NCBI GenBank assembly: GCA_025458755.1
Contig: JALORT010000128.1
Span: 1-9,249, forward strand
Origin: Methylotetracoccus sp.
Lineage (GTDB): Bacteria; Pseudomonadota; Gammaproteobacteria; Methylococcales; Methylococcaceae
DNA length: 9,249 nt
Reading direction: 5' to 3'
The notes under the pieces are model-generated. The model was not told where the DNA came from. It saw only the letters and a list, made by a program, of their open reading frames with translations, and did not search any database. This document shows, piece by piece, positions 1 through 6,906 of the stretch; the first letter of the stretch is position 1, and each line of letters opens with the position of its first letter. A program made the position numbers and the translations under genes.

Positions 1-1976
1 CGGATCTTGATGTCGGAAAACTCGGCGCGGAGCATCGCCGTGGCCGCCAGTGCCTCTTTGGTCGGGATGTCGCCGCAGCCCACCATGACCACATCCGGTT
101 CGCAGCCCTCGTCATTGCTCGCCCAATCCCAGATGCCCACGCCCTTGGTGCAGTGCTTGATCGCCGCAGCCATGTCCAGGTATTGCAGGTGGCTCTGTTT
201 GTCCGCCACGATCACATTGATATAGTTCATGCTCTTCAGACAGTGGTTGGCCACCGAGAGCAGGCAGTTCACATCGGGCGGCAGATAAATGCGGGTCACT
301 TCGGGGTTCTTATTGACCACCACGTCGAGGAAGCCGGGGTCCTGGTGGGTAAACCCGTTGTGGTCCTGGCGCCACACGGTCGAGGTGATCAGCAGGTTCA
401 CCGAAGAAATGGGCGCCCGCCACGGGATTTCGTTGCAGATGGACAGCCACTTGGCGTGCTGGTTGTACATGCTGTCGATGACATGCACGAAGGCCTCGTA
501 GGTCGCGAAGAAGCCATGACGCCCGGTGAGTACATAGCCTTCGTACCAACCCTCCAGCGTGTGCTCGGAGAGCATCTCCATGACCCGCCCGTCGGGGCTG
601 AGCTCGCCGCCGTCCGCGTCTTCCGGAAAATAGTCGGCAAGCCACAGCTTCTTGCTGACCTCGTAGATGTCATCAAGCTTGTTCGACGTGTTCTCGTCCG
701 GACCGAACACGCGAAAATTCGTCATGTTGTTGTTCATGACGTCCCGCAGCATCGCGCCTAAAGGCTTGGTGTTCATGGCGCGAATCTGGCCGGGGTTCTC
801 AACCTTGCAGGCGAACTCCCGGAAGTCCGGCAGGCGCAGCGCACGCCGAATCAACCCGCCGTTAGCGTGTGGATTCGCACTCATCCGCATCCGCCCCCGC
901 GGCGCCATCGCGCGGAGTTCGGGCTTCAGCGCACCGGACTCGTCGAACAGTTCCTCGGGTTGGTAGCTCTTCATCCAGTCTTCCAGCTGCTTCAGGTGCG
1001 CCGGGTTATTGTGCAGGCCGGACAGCGGTACCTGGTGAGCGCGCCAAAAACCTTCGACCTTCCTGCCGTCCACCTCCTTGGGACCGGTCCATCCCTTGGG
1101 GCTGCGCAACACGATCATGGGCCATTGGTAACGGGACACCTGGTCGGCGCCTTTCGCACGGGCCCCTTCCTGAACGCTTCGGATCTCGCGATAGCAGGCA
1201 TCCAGGGTCGCGGCCATCTTCTGATGCATCTCCATCGGGTCGCTGCCGTCCACGAAATGTGGGGTCCAGCCGTAACCTTTCATCAGCATCGCGAGTTCTT
1301 CCTCGGGGATCCGCGCGAGCAGCGTCGGGTTGTTGATCTTGTAGCCGTTCAGATGCAGGATCGGCAGCACCGCGCCGTCGCGGGCGGCGTTCAAGAACTT
1401 GCTGGAGTGCCAGGAGGTGGCAAGCGGGCCGGTTTCGGACTCGCCGTCGCCCACCGCGACGACGACCAACAGGTCGGGGTTGTCGAAAGCGGCGCCGAAC
1501 GCATGCGAAATGCTGTAGCCCAGTTCTCCGCCTTCATGGATCGAGCCCGGGGTCTCCGGAGTGCAGTGCGACCCGATCCCGCCGGGAAAGGAAAACTGTT
1601 TGAAGAAGGCCCGCATACCTTCCAGGTCTTCGCTCTTGTCGGGGTAGATCTCGGAGTAGGTCCCTTCCAGGTAGACGGGGGCCAGCACGCCCGGCGCACC
1701 GTGGCCCGGGCCGGCCAGGAAGATGGCCTCCTGTTGATGTTTCAGGATGATGCGGTTGACGTGGACATACATGAAGGAGAGGCCGGGACTTGCGCCCCAG
1801 TGACCGAGCAACCGGCTCTTGATGTGGTCCTCCGTGAGAGGCTCCTTCAGCAGCGGGTTGTCCCGCAGATAGATCATGCCGGCGGCGAGATAGTTGCAGG
1901 CCCGCCAGTAGGCGTGGATCTTGCCCAACTCTTCCGCGCCCAGCGGCGCTGAAGTCTCCAATGCTGAATCGGACAT
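1..1976 (-). CDS. xfp: Phosphoketolase (xylulose-5-P/fructose-6-P), C-terminus beyond window
   Basis: This cytoplasmic, thiamine-diphosphate-dependent enzyme cleaves xylulose-5-P and/or fructose-6-P with inorganic phosphate to acetyl phosphate plus glyceraldehyde-3-P or erythrose-4-P. The start is ATG at 1976, preceded by AGGAGA at 1986-1981. The frame is open for 658 codons and leaves the left edge; family members have about 790-820 residues, so roughly 130-160 are missing. Family motifs, in order: [11 protein letters not shown] (about residue 58), GPGHGAPG (89-96), [19 protein letters not shown] (136-154) and the ThDP-binding [16 protein letters not shown] (176-191). H59, H92 and H137 probably correspond to the cofactor/substrate-site histidines of characterised phosphoketolases. 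The XFP central domain follows without interruption (e.g. [32 protein letters not shown]). The gene starts 155 nt after the Fic-like gene stop, with no obvious intrinsic terminator between. C5 versus dual C5/C6 substrate preference cannot be read from this part. Confidence 0.97.
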   Translation of the reverse strand, partial: MSDSALETSAPLGAEELGKIHAYWRACNYLAAGMIYLRDNPLLKEPLTEDHIKSRLLGHWGASPGLSFMYVHVNRIILKHQQEAIFLAGPGHGAPGVLAPVYLEGTYSEIYPDKSEDLEGMRAFFKQFSFPGGIGSHCTPETPGSIHEGGELGYSISHAFGAAFDNPDLLVVVAVGDGESETGPLATSWHSSKFLNAARDGAVLPILHLNGYKINNPTLLARIPEEELAMLMKGYGWTPHFVDGSDPMEMHQKMAATLDACYREIRSVQEGARAKGADQVSRYQWPMIVLRSPKGWTGPKEVDGRKVEGFWRAHQVPLSGLHNNPAHLKQLEDWMKSYQPEELFDESGALKPELRAMAPRGRMRMSANPHANGGLIRRALRLPDFREFACKVENPGQIRAMNTKPLGAMLRDVMNNNMTNFRVFGPDENTSNKLDDIYEVSKKLWLADYFPEDADGGELSPDGRVMEMLSEHTLEGWYEGYVLTGRHGFFATYEAFVHVIDSMYNQHAKWLSICNEIPWRAPISSVNLLITSTVWRQDHNGFTHQDPGFLDVVVNKNPEVTRIYLPPDVNCLLSVANHCLKSMNYINVIVADKQSHLQYLDMAAAIKHCTKGVGIWDWASNDEGCEPDVVMVGCGDIPTKEALAATAMLRAEFSDIKI

Positions 1977-2131
1977 GATGTCTCCTAATTGTGCGTGTTT
2001 GGCTATGAGTCCAGAACCCGAACATCCGCATCGTTGGGGTTCTTACGTCGATTGCCTGAGGATACCTGTGCCGTGTTGCGGTTCGATGAATGTCCACCGC
2101 CCCCGGCGCCTTGAGTGCCGGCGATGCGCCA

Positions 2132-2842
2132 CTACCTGCCGGTCGGCGGGTCCGGTACGAAGACCGTTGCCAGGAATTCCGGATCCGACTGTTGCCTGAG
2201 GAACGCCGCGAGCCGTTTCTTGACTGCCGGTATTTTAAACACCATCGACAGGCTTTTTTTTCGGGTATCGGTGATCACCGAGGACGGATCGAAATAGGTC
2301 GACGCATTTTCCGGAGTCAAGACGAACGGCGGCAGCCCCTCGCGGGCGAGTATATAACTGATCACCAGGGTTCCGCTCCGATGGTTGCCCTCCAGGAACA
2401 GCTGCGGCTTGCTCAGGATACGGATGTAAACGCCGGCCGCGCGCTCCCAGACATCGTCGCGCGCATGATCCTCCATCCACTCGACGAGATCCTGCACTCC
2501 GCCTTCGCGCTCTTCATAGAAGTGCCGCTCGGTGACCTTCAGATGGGATGAATAACGCCGCCGCCGATTTTCACTCGACCCGCACAAAACCAGCCGGTTG
2601 ATTTCCAGCAAACCCTTCAGTGAGCCGAGCGCGAAAATATTGATTCCGTCCCGAACCAGCGCATCGACATAGGCATACCCTTCCACCATGTTCCCGACCA
2701 CTTCGTCGTCCAGCCGATCGCGGCGGACCCGCAGGCGCGCGTTGATTGCGTCAAAGGCCATCCGGGTGCGATGCAGACACGCTTCGATCGCCTGCAGATC
2801 GAAACGCGAACGCGGTGGAATACTTAGGGCTGAACGGCACAT
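2132..2842 (-). CDS. Fic-fold protein with non-canonical active-site motif
   Basis: This encodes 236 residues of the Fic/DOC fold. Fic enzymes normally transfer AMP or other nucleotide groups to protein hydroxyls. The core is at about residues 133-190, with the motif QLFLEGNHRSGT at 147-158, then ISYILAREGLPPFVL and YFDPSS. Against canonical HxFx(D/E)GNxRxxR, F149, E151, G152, N153 and R155 are kept, but the catalytic His is Gln147 and the final Arg is Thr158. AMP-transfer by the usual mechanism is therefore doubtful. An N-terminal helix with NMVEGYAY (51-58) resembles the inhibitory (S/T)xxxE(G/N) element, with Gly50 in the Ser/Thr place. ATG at 2842 was chosen because recognisable similarity begins at SIPPRSRFDLQ right after it. 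The frame stays open upstream to 3250, but that part looks non-coding. A weak GAGG lies about 10 nt upstream of the ATG. The downstream neighbour is phosphoketolase; no toxin-antitoxin partner is visible. The fold is fairly sure, the activity unknown. Confidence 0.8.
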   Translation of the reverse strand: MCRSALSIPPRSRFDLQAIEACLHRTRMAFDAINARLRVRRDRLDDEVVGNMVEGYAYVDALVRDGINIFALGSLKGLLEINRLVLCGSSENRRRRYSSHLKVTERHFYEEREGGVQDLVEWMEDHARDDVWERAAGVYIRILSKPQLFLEGNHRSGTLVISYILAREGLPPFVLTPENASTYFDPSSVITDTRKKSLSMVFKIPAVKKRLAAFLRQQSDPEFLATVFVPDPPTGR

Positions 2843-2868
2843 CGCCCTCGAGCCTCGACTCCCCGATT

Positions 2869-3160
2869 CTAGCAATGACCCGCAGCAGGACCCCGCACCC
2901 GCGCCACGGTCCGTTCCAGCAGCGGCGCCCCCGGGTCGACCGCTTCCTGAAGAACGCGGTCGTTGCCAAGGGATAGCGGCAGTCTTGCGGCTCGCCGGAC
3001 AGGCAAGCTCATCCCGCAACTCGCTGCGGCGCCGATGGGCGGCGAGAGACCGGATGATCGGGTCAACCGCCTCGACCCAGTCCGCCACGCCCGCGGCCAA
3101 CGGCGGGCCACCCCCGCCGATATCGACCGCGCGTCGGTCCGGAAATCTTCCTGAGAACTG
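2869..3160 (-). pseudogene. Unrecognised, probably frameshifted gene remnant
   Basis: This stretch upstream of the Fic-like gene has no clean ORF, but codon-position GC suggests former coding on the minus strand. One frame from about 3160 to 2970 reads RRAVDIGGGGPPLAAGVADW and continues through EAVDPIIRSL and ELRDELA with mostly G/C third positions. Near 2965-2985 the coding-like signal moves to another frame, LPLSLGNDRVLQEAVDPGAP then LLERTVARVR, ending at a TAG at 2871-2869. Upstream of 3160 a third frame (about 3240-3140) also has G/C-rich third positions, so more than one frameshift is possible. I do not recognise the family. The VDIGGGG...VEAVDP pattern faintly recalls a SAM-methyltransferase motif I, but the rest does not follow that fold. 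It could be a decayed gene, or a real gene disrupted by assembly errors. Confidence 0.35.
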
Positions 3161-3253
3161 CGTCAGAGTGCGCCGCGGGGCCGTGCTCCCATGCCGCCCG
3201 AGACTCCGGGCTTGGGAGCGGCGTAGCGACGGTGTTGACAGCGGCACCAACGG

Positions 3254-3436
3254 TCAGCGATACGCCGCCGAAGCGGCAAAGCGCGCCGACGAACCCAACT
3301 CCCGTTCACCCGCGGATGAATCCGACGGAGCGATCGCTTCGCCCATCATCCCATCCTCCAGCGCGACCCAAGCATCCACGGTCGGATTGCCGCGCGAATC
3401 CCGTGCCTCAAAAGCCACGATTTCTTCGTTCAACAT
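3254..3436 (-). pseudogene. eno: Enolase, truncated after about 46 N-terminal residues
   Basis: Enolase converts 2-phosphoglycerate to phosphoenolpyruvate, the step before pyruvate kinase. The start ATG at 3436 is 7 nt after the pyk stop and has GGAG 10 nt upstream, inside the end of pyk, as in a translationally coupled pyk-eno operon. Residues 1-46 match the enolase N-terminus: EEIVAFEARDSRGNPTVDAW, an acidic beta-hairpin, then PSDSSAGERE in place of the usual PSGASTGERE active-site loop. Three residues usual just before DSRGNP (as in REIL-DSRGNP) seem absent. After GERE the similarity stops; about 14 unrelated residues follow to a TGA at 3256-3254. Enolases have about 430 residues, and no later enolase motif appears in any frame downstream. 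It is a non-functional remnant, and the working enolase should be elsewhere. The divergent loop suggests either decay or an original second paralogue. Confidence 0.8.
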
Positions 3437-3443
3437 TGCTCGA

Positions 3444-4904
3444 TCACTCCAGTCCACCATTATTCTGGACGCCGACGGTATGAATCTTCAGAAAATTCGT
3501 CCCCTTGGCGCGCTGCGTCGGGATACCGCCCATGATGAGAATCTTGTCTCCCCGCTCGGCCATGGCGCGTTCGAGAAGATTCATTTCCGCCTGACTGACC
3601 AGGTCCTCGAAGGTCTCGACCTGATGATCGATCAAGATCGGAATCACGCCCCAGATCAGGTTCAGCCGATGATAGATGCCGCGGCTCGGCGTCAGCGCGA
3701 CGACCGGGACCGAAGGTCTCTCCTTCGAGGCCAGCAAGGCGGTGTAACCGCTCTTGGTGAAGGCGACGATCAGCCGCAGTTTCAAGGTCTTGTCGATGGC
3801 ATTGAGGGCTTCGCTCAAGGCATGCGTTTCGTCGCTGTCCGATGGCGGGATCGGCGGAAATTCGACTTCCCGTTCGACCACTCGAGCAATCTTGGCGAGC
3901 ATCTCGACGGCTTTGACGGGGTAATCACCCACGGCGGACTCGCCCGAAAGCATCACGGCATCGGTACCGTCGACAATCGCATTGGCGACATCGCTCGCTT
4001 CGGCACGGGTAGGCCGCGGATTGCGGATCATGCTGTCCAGCATCTGGGTCGCGGTAATCACCGGCAGCCCCCGCAGATTGCACTGGCGAATGATGTGCTT
4101 CTGGAGCATCGGCACCCGCTCGGGACTCATCTCGACACCGAGATCGCCGCGCGCCACCATGATGCCGTCGGCGACCGAGAGGATCGCCTGGAGATTGTCG
4201 ATCGCCTGCGGCTTCTCGATCTTCGCGATGACGGGCACGCCCTTGTGGCCCTTGCGCGCCAGCAGGTCGCGCAAGACGATGATGTCGTCGGCCTTGCGTA
4301 CGAAGCTCAGCGAGACCCAGTCGACACCGTGGGTCAGGCCGAACTCGAGATCGCGCTCGTCCTTCTCGGTCATCGAGGGCAGCTGGAGGTCGAGACCCGG
4401 GAAATTGACGCCTTTGCGGCTTTTCAACACCCCGCCCTCGATCACCTTGCAGTGGACACGACAGCCCGCGACACGCTCGACCCTCAGTTCCAACAAGCCG
4501 TCGTCCATCAGCACCTGCTCGCCGGCACCGGCATCCTCGGCCAGCAGCGGGTAATCGATGGGAATGGCGTCGGGTTCGTTGCGGTATTCGGCCGCGGGCA
4601 GCAGCGTCACCCTCTGACCCTCGTGCAAGTCGACTTCGCCGGCCGGCAACTGCCCCACGCGCACCTTGGGGCCCTGCAAGTCCTGCAGCAAAGTGATCGG
4701 CGTATCCAGCTCTGCCGCAACGGAGCGCAGCAGATCGATCATTTGCGAGTGATCGTCGTACGTGCCGTGCGAAAAGTTCAGCCGCGCCACGTTCATGCCG
4801 GCGAGAATCATTCGCCGAAGTGTTTCCGGCGAACTGCTGGCGGGACCGATCGTCGCGACAATCTTGGTTCGGTGCTCCGGTTTCAGAGCTCGGGTTGAAT
4901 GCAT
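3444..4904 (-). CDS. pyk: Pyruvate kinase
   Basis: This encodes 486 residues of a cytoplasmic, homotetrameric glycolytic enzyme that makes pyruvate and ATP from phosphoenolpyruvate and ADP. The length and all landmarks are normal: [14 protein letters not shown] (12-25), RLNFSHG (41-47; substrate/cation residues R41, N43, S45), [10 protein letters not shown] (73-82), the signature [11 protein letters not shown] (225-235; catalytic K228, metal ligand E230), [10 protein letters not shown] (249-258; metal ligand D254), [10 protein letters not shown] (283-292), [11 protein letters not shown] (300-310) and a C-terminal regulatory domain with FTKSGYTA (382-389). Lys80 occupies the place of Glu117 of rabbit muscle enzyme; family members with Lys there are K+-independent. 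ATG at 4904 was chosen because similarity begins within ten residues; a GAGG lies about 12 nt upstream. The frame is open to 5129, but that extension does not resemble the family. The enolase remnant follows 7 nt after the stop. Confidence 0.98.
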   Translation of the reverse strand: MHSTRALKPEHRTKIVATIGPASSSPETLRRMILAGMNVARLNFSHGTYDDHSQMIDLLRSVAAELDTPITLLQDLQGPKVRVGQLPAGEVDLHEGQRVTLLPAAEYRNEPDAIPIDYPLLAEDAGAGEQVLMDDGLLELRVERVAGCRVHCKVIEGGVLKSRKGVNFPGLDLQLPSMTEKDERDLEFGLTHGVDWVSLSFVRKADDIIVLRDLLARKGHKGVPVIAKIEKPQAIDNLQAILSVADGIMVARGDLGVEMSPERVPMLQKHIIRQCNLRGLPVITATQMLDSMIRNPRPTRAEASDVANAIVDGTDAVMLSGESAVGDYPVKAVEMLAKIARVVEREVEFPPIPPSDSDETHALSEALNAIDKTLKLRLIVAFTKSGYTALLASKERPSVPVVALTPSRGIYHRLNLIWGVIPILIDHQVETFEDLVSQAEMNLLERAMAERGDKILIMGGIPTQRAKGTNFLKIHTVGVQNNGGLE

Positions 4905-5152
4905 CGGCGAAGGAATCCTCAATGATGGCGCATGGCGCTTGATGGTTCGCAGCAATTCTCGCAATCCAACGCCCGGACGGTCCAGTTCGATGGCGTTCAC
5001 GCCTCGCAGAAGCTCAGCGCAGCGCGCCGGTCGACGCCACCGATGGGCACGGGCGTCCTGCCCTTCGCCCACCATGAACCGGATGCTCCACGCTAGCGGA
5101 CTTCGGACCCTCTGGCACCGCGTGCTCACTGGCCCGGCAGATGTGCGGCGCG

Positions 5153-5401
5153 CTAAACCGCGCTGCTGTCCCGTTCGTCCCAGTTTTCCTGCTCTTCCTC
5201 TTCTTCGGCGTCCTCCTCGAATTCGGCCGCCTCTTCGCGGTCCTCATCCACCAGACCGGCCATGGTGTTGTACAGCGACTCGATGAAATCGTTCTGGAAC
5301 TCGGCCATCGAGCCCACACTGGGATTTTTGGCCGCCTCCGAGGCAATCTCGCTGACCATCTCCAGAATCTTGAATCTTTCCTTCTTCGATAAACCACTCA
5401 T
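5153..5401 (-). CDS. Small acidic protein of unknown function
   Basis: I do not recognise this 82-residue protein. ATG at 5401 has a good GGAG 6 nt upstream. Residues 1-50 ([20 protein letters not shown] onward, then a segment with [17 protein letters not shown]) look like two amphipathic helices and contain the only basic cluster, KKERFK. Residues 52-78 are a tail in which 18 of 27 residues are Asp or Glu, including five consecutive Glu, ending WDERDSSAV. There is no signal peptide, membrane segment or cysteine. It lies 248 nt upstream of pyk and downstream of a decayed ZIP-transporter region. Its frame is open well upstream into that remnant, but the ribosome binding site and the change to protein-like composition support this start. 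Possible roles (chaperone-like tail, partner-binding adaptor) would be guesses. Confidence 0.65.
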   Translation of the reverse strand: MSGLSKKERFKILEMVSEIASEAAKNPSVGSMAEFQNDFIESLYNTMAGLVDEDREEAAEFEEDAEEEEEQENWDERDSSAV

Positions 5402-5470
5402 GACATGCTCCGTTTCCGATTGATCAACACCCATGACTTGACGATCAGACCGCTCACTCGCCGCGAACAA

Positions 5471-5492
5471 GCCGCTCAGCGGCAGCCTGAGC
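5471..5492 (-). repeat. Two overlapping, mutually exclusive inverted repeats
   Basis: On the plus strand GCTCAG (5474-5479) and CTGAGC (5487-5492) form a perfect 6-bp inverted repeat with a 7-nt loop. The overlapping GCCGCT (5471-5476) and AGCGGC (5478-5483) form another around a single base. The two stems share bases, so only one can form at a time. They lie about 70-90 nt upstream of the acidic-protein start. No T-run follows, so this is not a typical intrinsic terminator. A leader switch or a chance GC-rich repeat are both possible. Confidence 0.3.
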
Positions 5493-5596
5493 GACAATGC
5501 CGCCAGTAACATCCTGTTCTTACGCCAACGCCAAATCGCTGGAGACCCGATTCCTTCTCCCATCTGGAGTGGAGCGGGGTCAGCGCGACGACTCCC
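5493..5596. other. Stretch with no recognisable gene
   Basis: This lies between the ZIP remnant and the acidic protein leader. I see no conserved protein in any frame, no RNA gene and no clear promoter. The frame that carries both the ZIP remnant and the acidic gene has no stop here, but the translation (rich in Arg, Gly, Ser and Pro) looks non-coding. The expected TM7-TM8 part of a ZIP transporter is not found in any minus-strand frame. Confidence 0.5.
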
Positions 5597-5860
5597 TGCT
5601 CCTGCGGCGATACCCTCGCCCACCGATAAAAGCTCCGGCGGCGCATCATCCAGAGCCAGCGAACCGAGCGTTACCGACAGGCCCGCGACCAACAACACTC
5701 CAGTCCACATGGTCACCACGAGCAGGCGGCCGAACCCCTGTGCTCGCATTCCTGCGGCACTGGACAGCGCTTCGGGAAAATTCGACACAAAGACGCTTCC
5801 GATCAGCGCGGCGCGCCCTGCCGCCAGGACATACATGCGGTCGGCCAGTTCCCCTGTCCG
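5597..5860 (-). pseudogene. ZIP-family divalent metal transporter, internal fragment
   Basis: ZIP proteins are inner-membrane permeases that bring Zn2+ and related metals into the cytoplasm through eight helices. About 88 codons here match the TM5-TM6 part. A hydrophobic segment contains FVSNFPEALSSAAGMRAQGF, where the N-P-E of TM5 belongs to the metal site of bacterial members. A second hydrophobic helix (LLVVTMWTGVLLVAGLSVTL) follows, then EGIAAGA, the start of TM7. The TM1-TM4 part with its paired metal-binding motif is missing upstream, and after EGIAAGA the usual MLAML..TMIPEA segment is replaced by unrelated sequence. It is therefore cut at both ends and cannot make a working transporter. 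A possible internal ATG lies at 5836. The frame runs without a stop into the acidic small gene. Confidence 0.6.
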
Positions 5861-6060
5861 AATGGACGTGAATCCGCATGCCACCCGGCTCAGGACCAGG
5901 CGCTCGGCGCGCTGGCGCCGCGCCTGTTGAGGCAGATGACGAAAGATCTCCGTTCGGTGTGCCTTGCTTAGCACCTTCTCGGCATCGGCGACAGCGGGCT
6001 TGAGGCTGTGCGGCGCCCCGTAGCGCCCGAACTCTTTAAAGTCATTCCCCGGCTGTTGCC
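5861..6060. other. Gap after pstB, no recognisable gene
   Basis: These are the 200 nt between the pstB stop and the ZIP remnant. phoU, which often follows pstB, is not present. The minus-strand frame continuous with the ZIP remnant has G/C-rich third positions from about 6030 (reading GAPHSLKPAVADAEKVLSKA, then EIFRHLPQQARRQRAERLVL), so it may be old coding sequence, but I recognise nothing in it. A short stem GGCGC/GCGCC lies near 6015-6031 without a T-run, so it is not a convincing terminator. Confidence 0.4.
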
Positions 6061-6888
6061 TCAACTGAACTCGCCGCTGATGTACTGCTTGGTGAGCTCT
6101 TCCTTCGGGTCCTCGAAGATTTGCTTCGTGTCGCCGAGTTCCACCAGGTAGCCCGTACGGCCGCCTTTCGAGATATCCACCGAAAAGAATGCGGTTCGGT
6201 CGGCAACCCGCGTTGCCTGCTGCATGTTGTGTGTCACCAGCGCGATGGTGTATTTCTGCTTGAGTTCCAGCATCAGTTCTTCGATCTTGCGGGTCGCGAT
6301 TGGATCGAGTGCCGAACACGGCTCATCCATCAACACCACGGACGGTTCGGTCGCGATCGCCCGCGCGATGCAAAGCCTCTGCTGCTGCCCGCCCGACAGC
6401 GAGAGGCCGCTGTTCTTCAGCTTGTCTTTGACCTCATCCCACAAGGCCGCGCGGCGCAAGGCATGCTCCACCTTTTCATCCATATCGCCTTTGAACCGGT
6501 TCAGCCGCAAACCGAAAGCGACATTGTCATAAATGCTCATTGCGAACGGGTTCGGCTGCTGAAAAACCATGCCGATGTAGCGGCGAACGACCACCGGATC
6601 GACGTCCGACGCATAGACGTTCTGGCCATGGAAACGCACGTGGCCATCGAACCGGAACCCGCGCACCAGATCGTTCATCCGGTTCAGGCTGCGCAGCACG
6701 GTGCTCTTGCCGCAGCCCGACGGACCGATGAAGCCGGTGATCCGCCCCTTCTCGATCGGTACGTGGCTGTCCCGAACCGCGAGGAAATCCCCGTAGAAAA
6801 TCCGGTCCAGCTTGCAGTCGATGACCACTAGGGGTGCGTCCTGCGGCGAGCCGGCAGCATTGGCGCTAGCGGCGAGTAAGGCGTTCAT
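6061..6888 (-). CDS. pstB: Phosphate ABC transporter, ATP-binding protein PstB
   Basis: This encodes 275 residues of the cytoplasmic ATPase that drives high-affinity phosphate import through PstC/PstA. All ABC motifs are intact: Walker [10 protein letters not shown] (55-63), Q-loop Q110/Q111 in MVFQQPNPF, signature LSGGQQQR (164-171), Walker B VVLMDEP (184-190), D-loop SALD (192-195) and switch H220 (VTHNMQQA). PstB-specific features are LNRMNDL (68-74) after Walker A and the C-terminal [10 protein letters not shown]...TKQYISGEF. Length is usual apart from a short N-terminal extension of about 18 residues. ATG at 6888 has GAGGT 8 nt upstream and begins 18 nt after the pstA stop, so co-transcription is expected. 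In bacteria with PhoB-PhoR this operon is normally induced by phosphate starvation, but the operon promoter is outside the window. No phoU follows it here. Confidence 0.99.
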   Translation of the reverse strand: MNALLAASANAAGSPQDAPLVVIDCKLDRIFYGDFLAVRDSHVPIEKGRITGFIGPSGCGKSTVLRSLNRMNDLVRGFRFDGHVRFHGQNVYASDVDPVVVRRYIGMVFQQPNPFAMSIYDNVAFGLRLNRFKGDMDEKVEHALRRAALWDEVKDKLKNSGLSLSGGQQQRLCIARAIATEPSVVLMDEPCSALDPIATRKIEELMLELKQKYTIALVTHNMQQATRVADRTAFFSVDISKGGRTGYLVELGDTKQIFEDPKEELTKQYISGEFS

Positions 6889-6906
6889 GTTTATCTACCT
6901 CTGTGG

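Noticed and set aside
867..1952. A 361-codon plus-strand open frame, and another at 153-761, opposite phosphoketolase
   Set aside because: Both are mirror frames of the phosphoketolase codons, with no recognisable protein and no reason for translation.
2013..2041. Imperfect inverted repeat AACCCGAAC...GTTGGGGTT between fic and xfp
   Set aside because: One mismatch in a 9-bp arm, a loop of about 10 nt and no T-run; not enough to call a terminator or operator.
2246..2265. T8 run on the plus strand as a possible terminator
   Set aside because: It lies within the Fic-like coding sequence, has no stable GC stem before it on the plus strand, and no plus-strand gene ends there.
2970..3130. SAM-dependent methyltransferase identity for the ghost gene
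   Set aside because: Only a motif-I-like VDIGGGG and a later VEAVDP match; the following residues do not fit the fold, so I leave it unnamed.
2843..3250. N-terminal extension of the Fic-like frame to ATG 3250
   Set aside because: The extra 136 residues are Arg/Gly/Ser-rich and unlike Fic proteins; the coding signal there shifts frame, so the start at 2842 is preferred.
2688..4898. A 736-codon open frame on the plus strand opposite pyk and the enolase remnant
   Set aside because: It is antisense to a clear pyruvate kinase, its translation matches no family I know and has the His/Arg/Asp/Val-rich look of an antisense shadow of GC-rich coding DNA.
4905..5129. N-terminal extension of pyruvate kinase to ATG 5129
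   Set aside because: Family similarity starts at about residue 10 from ATG 4904, the resulting length is normal, and the extension resembles nothing known.
6121..6831. A 236-codon plus-strand open frame opposite pstB
   Set aside because: Antisense shadow of an unambiguous ABC ATPase.
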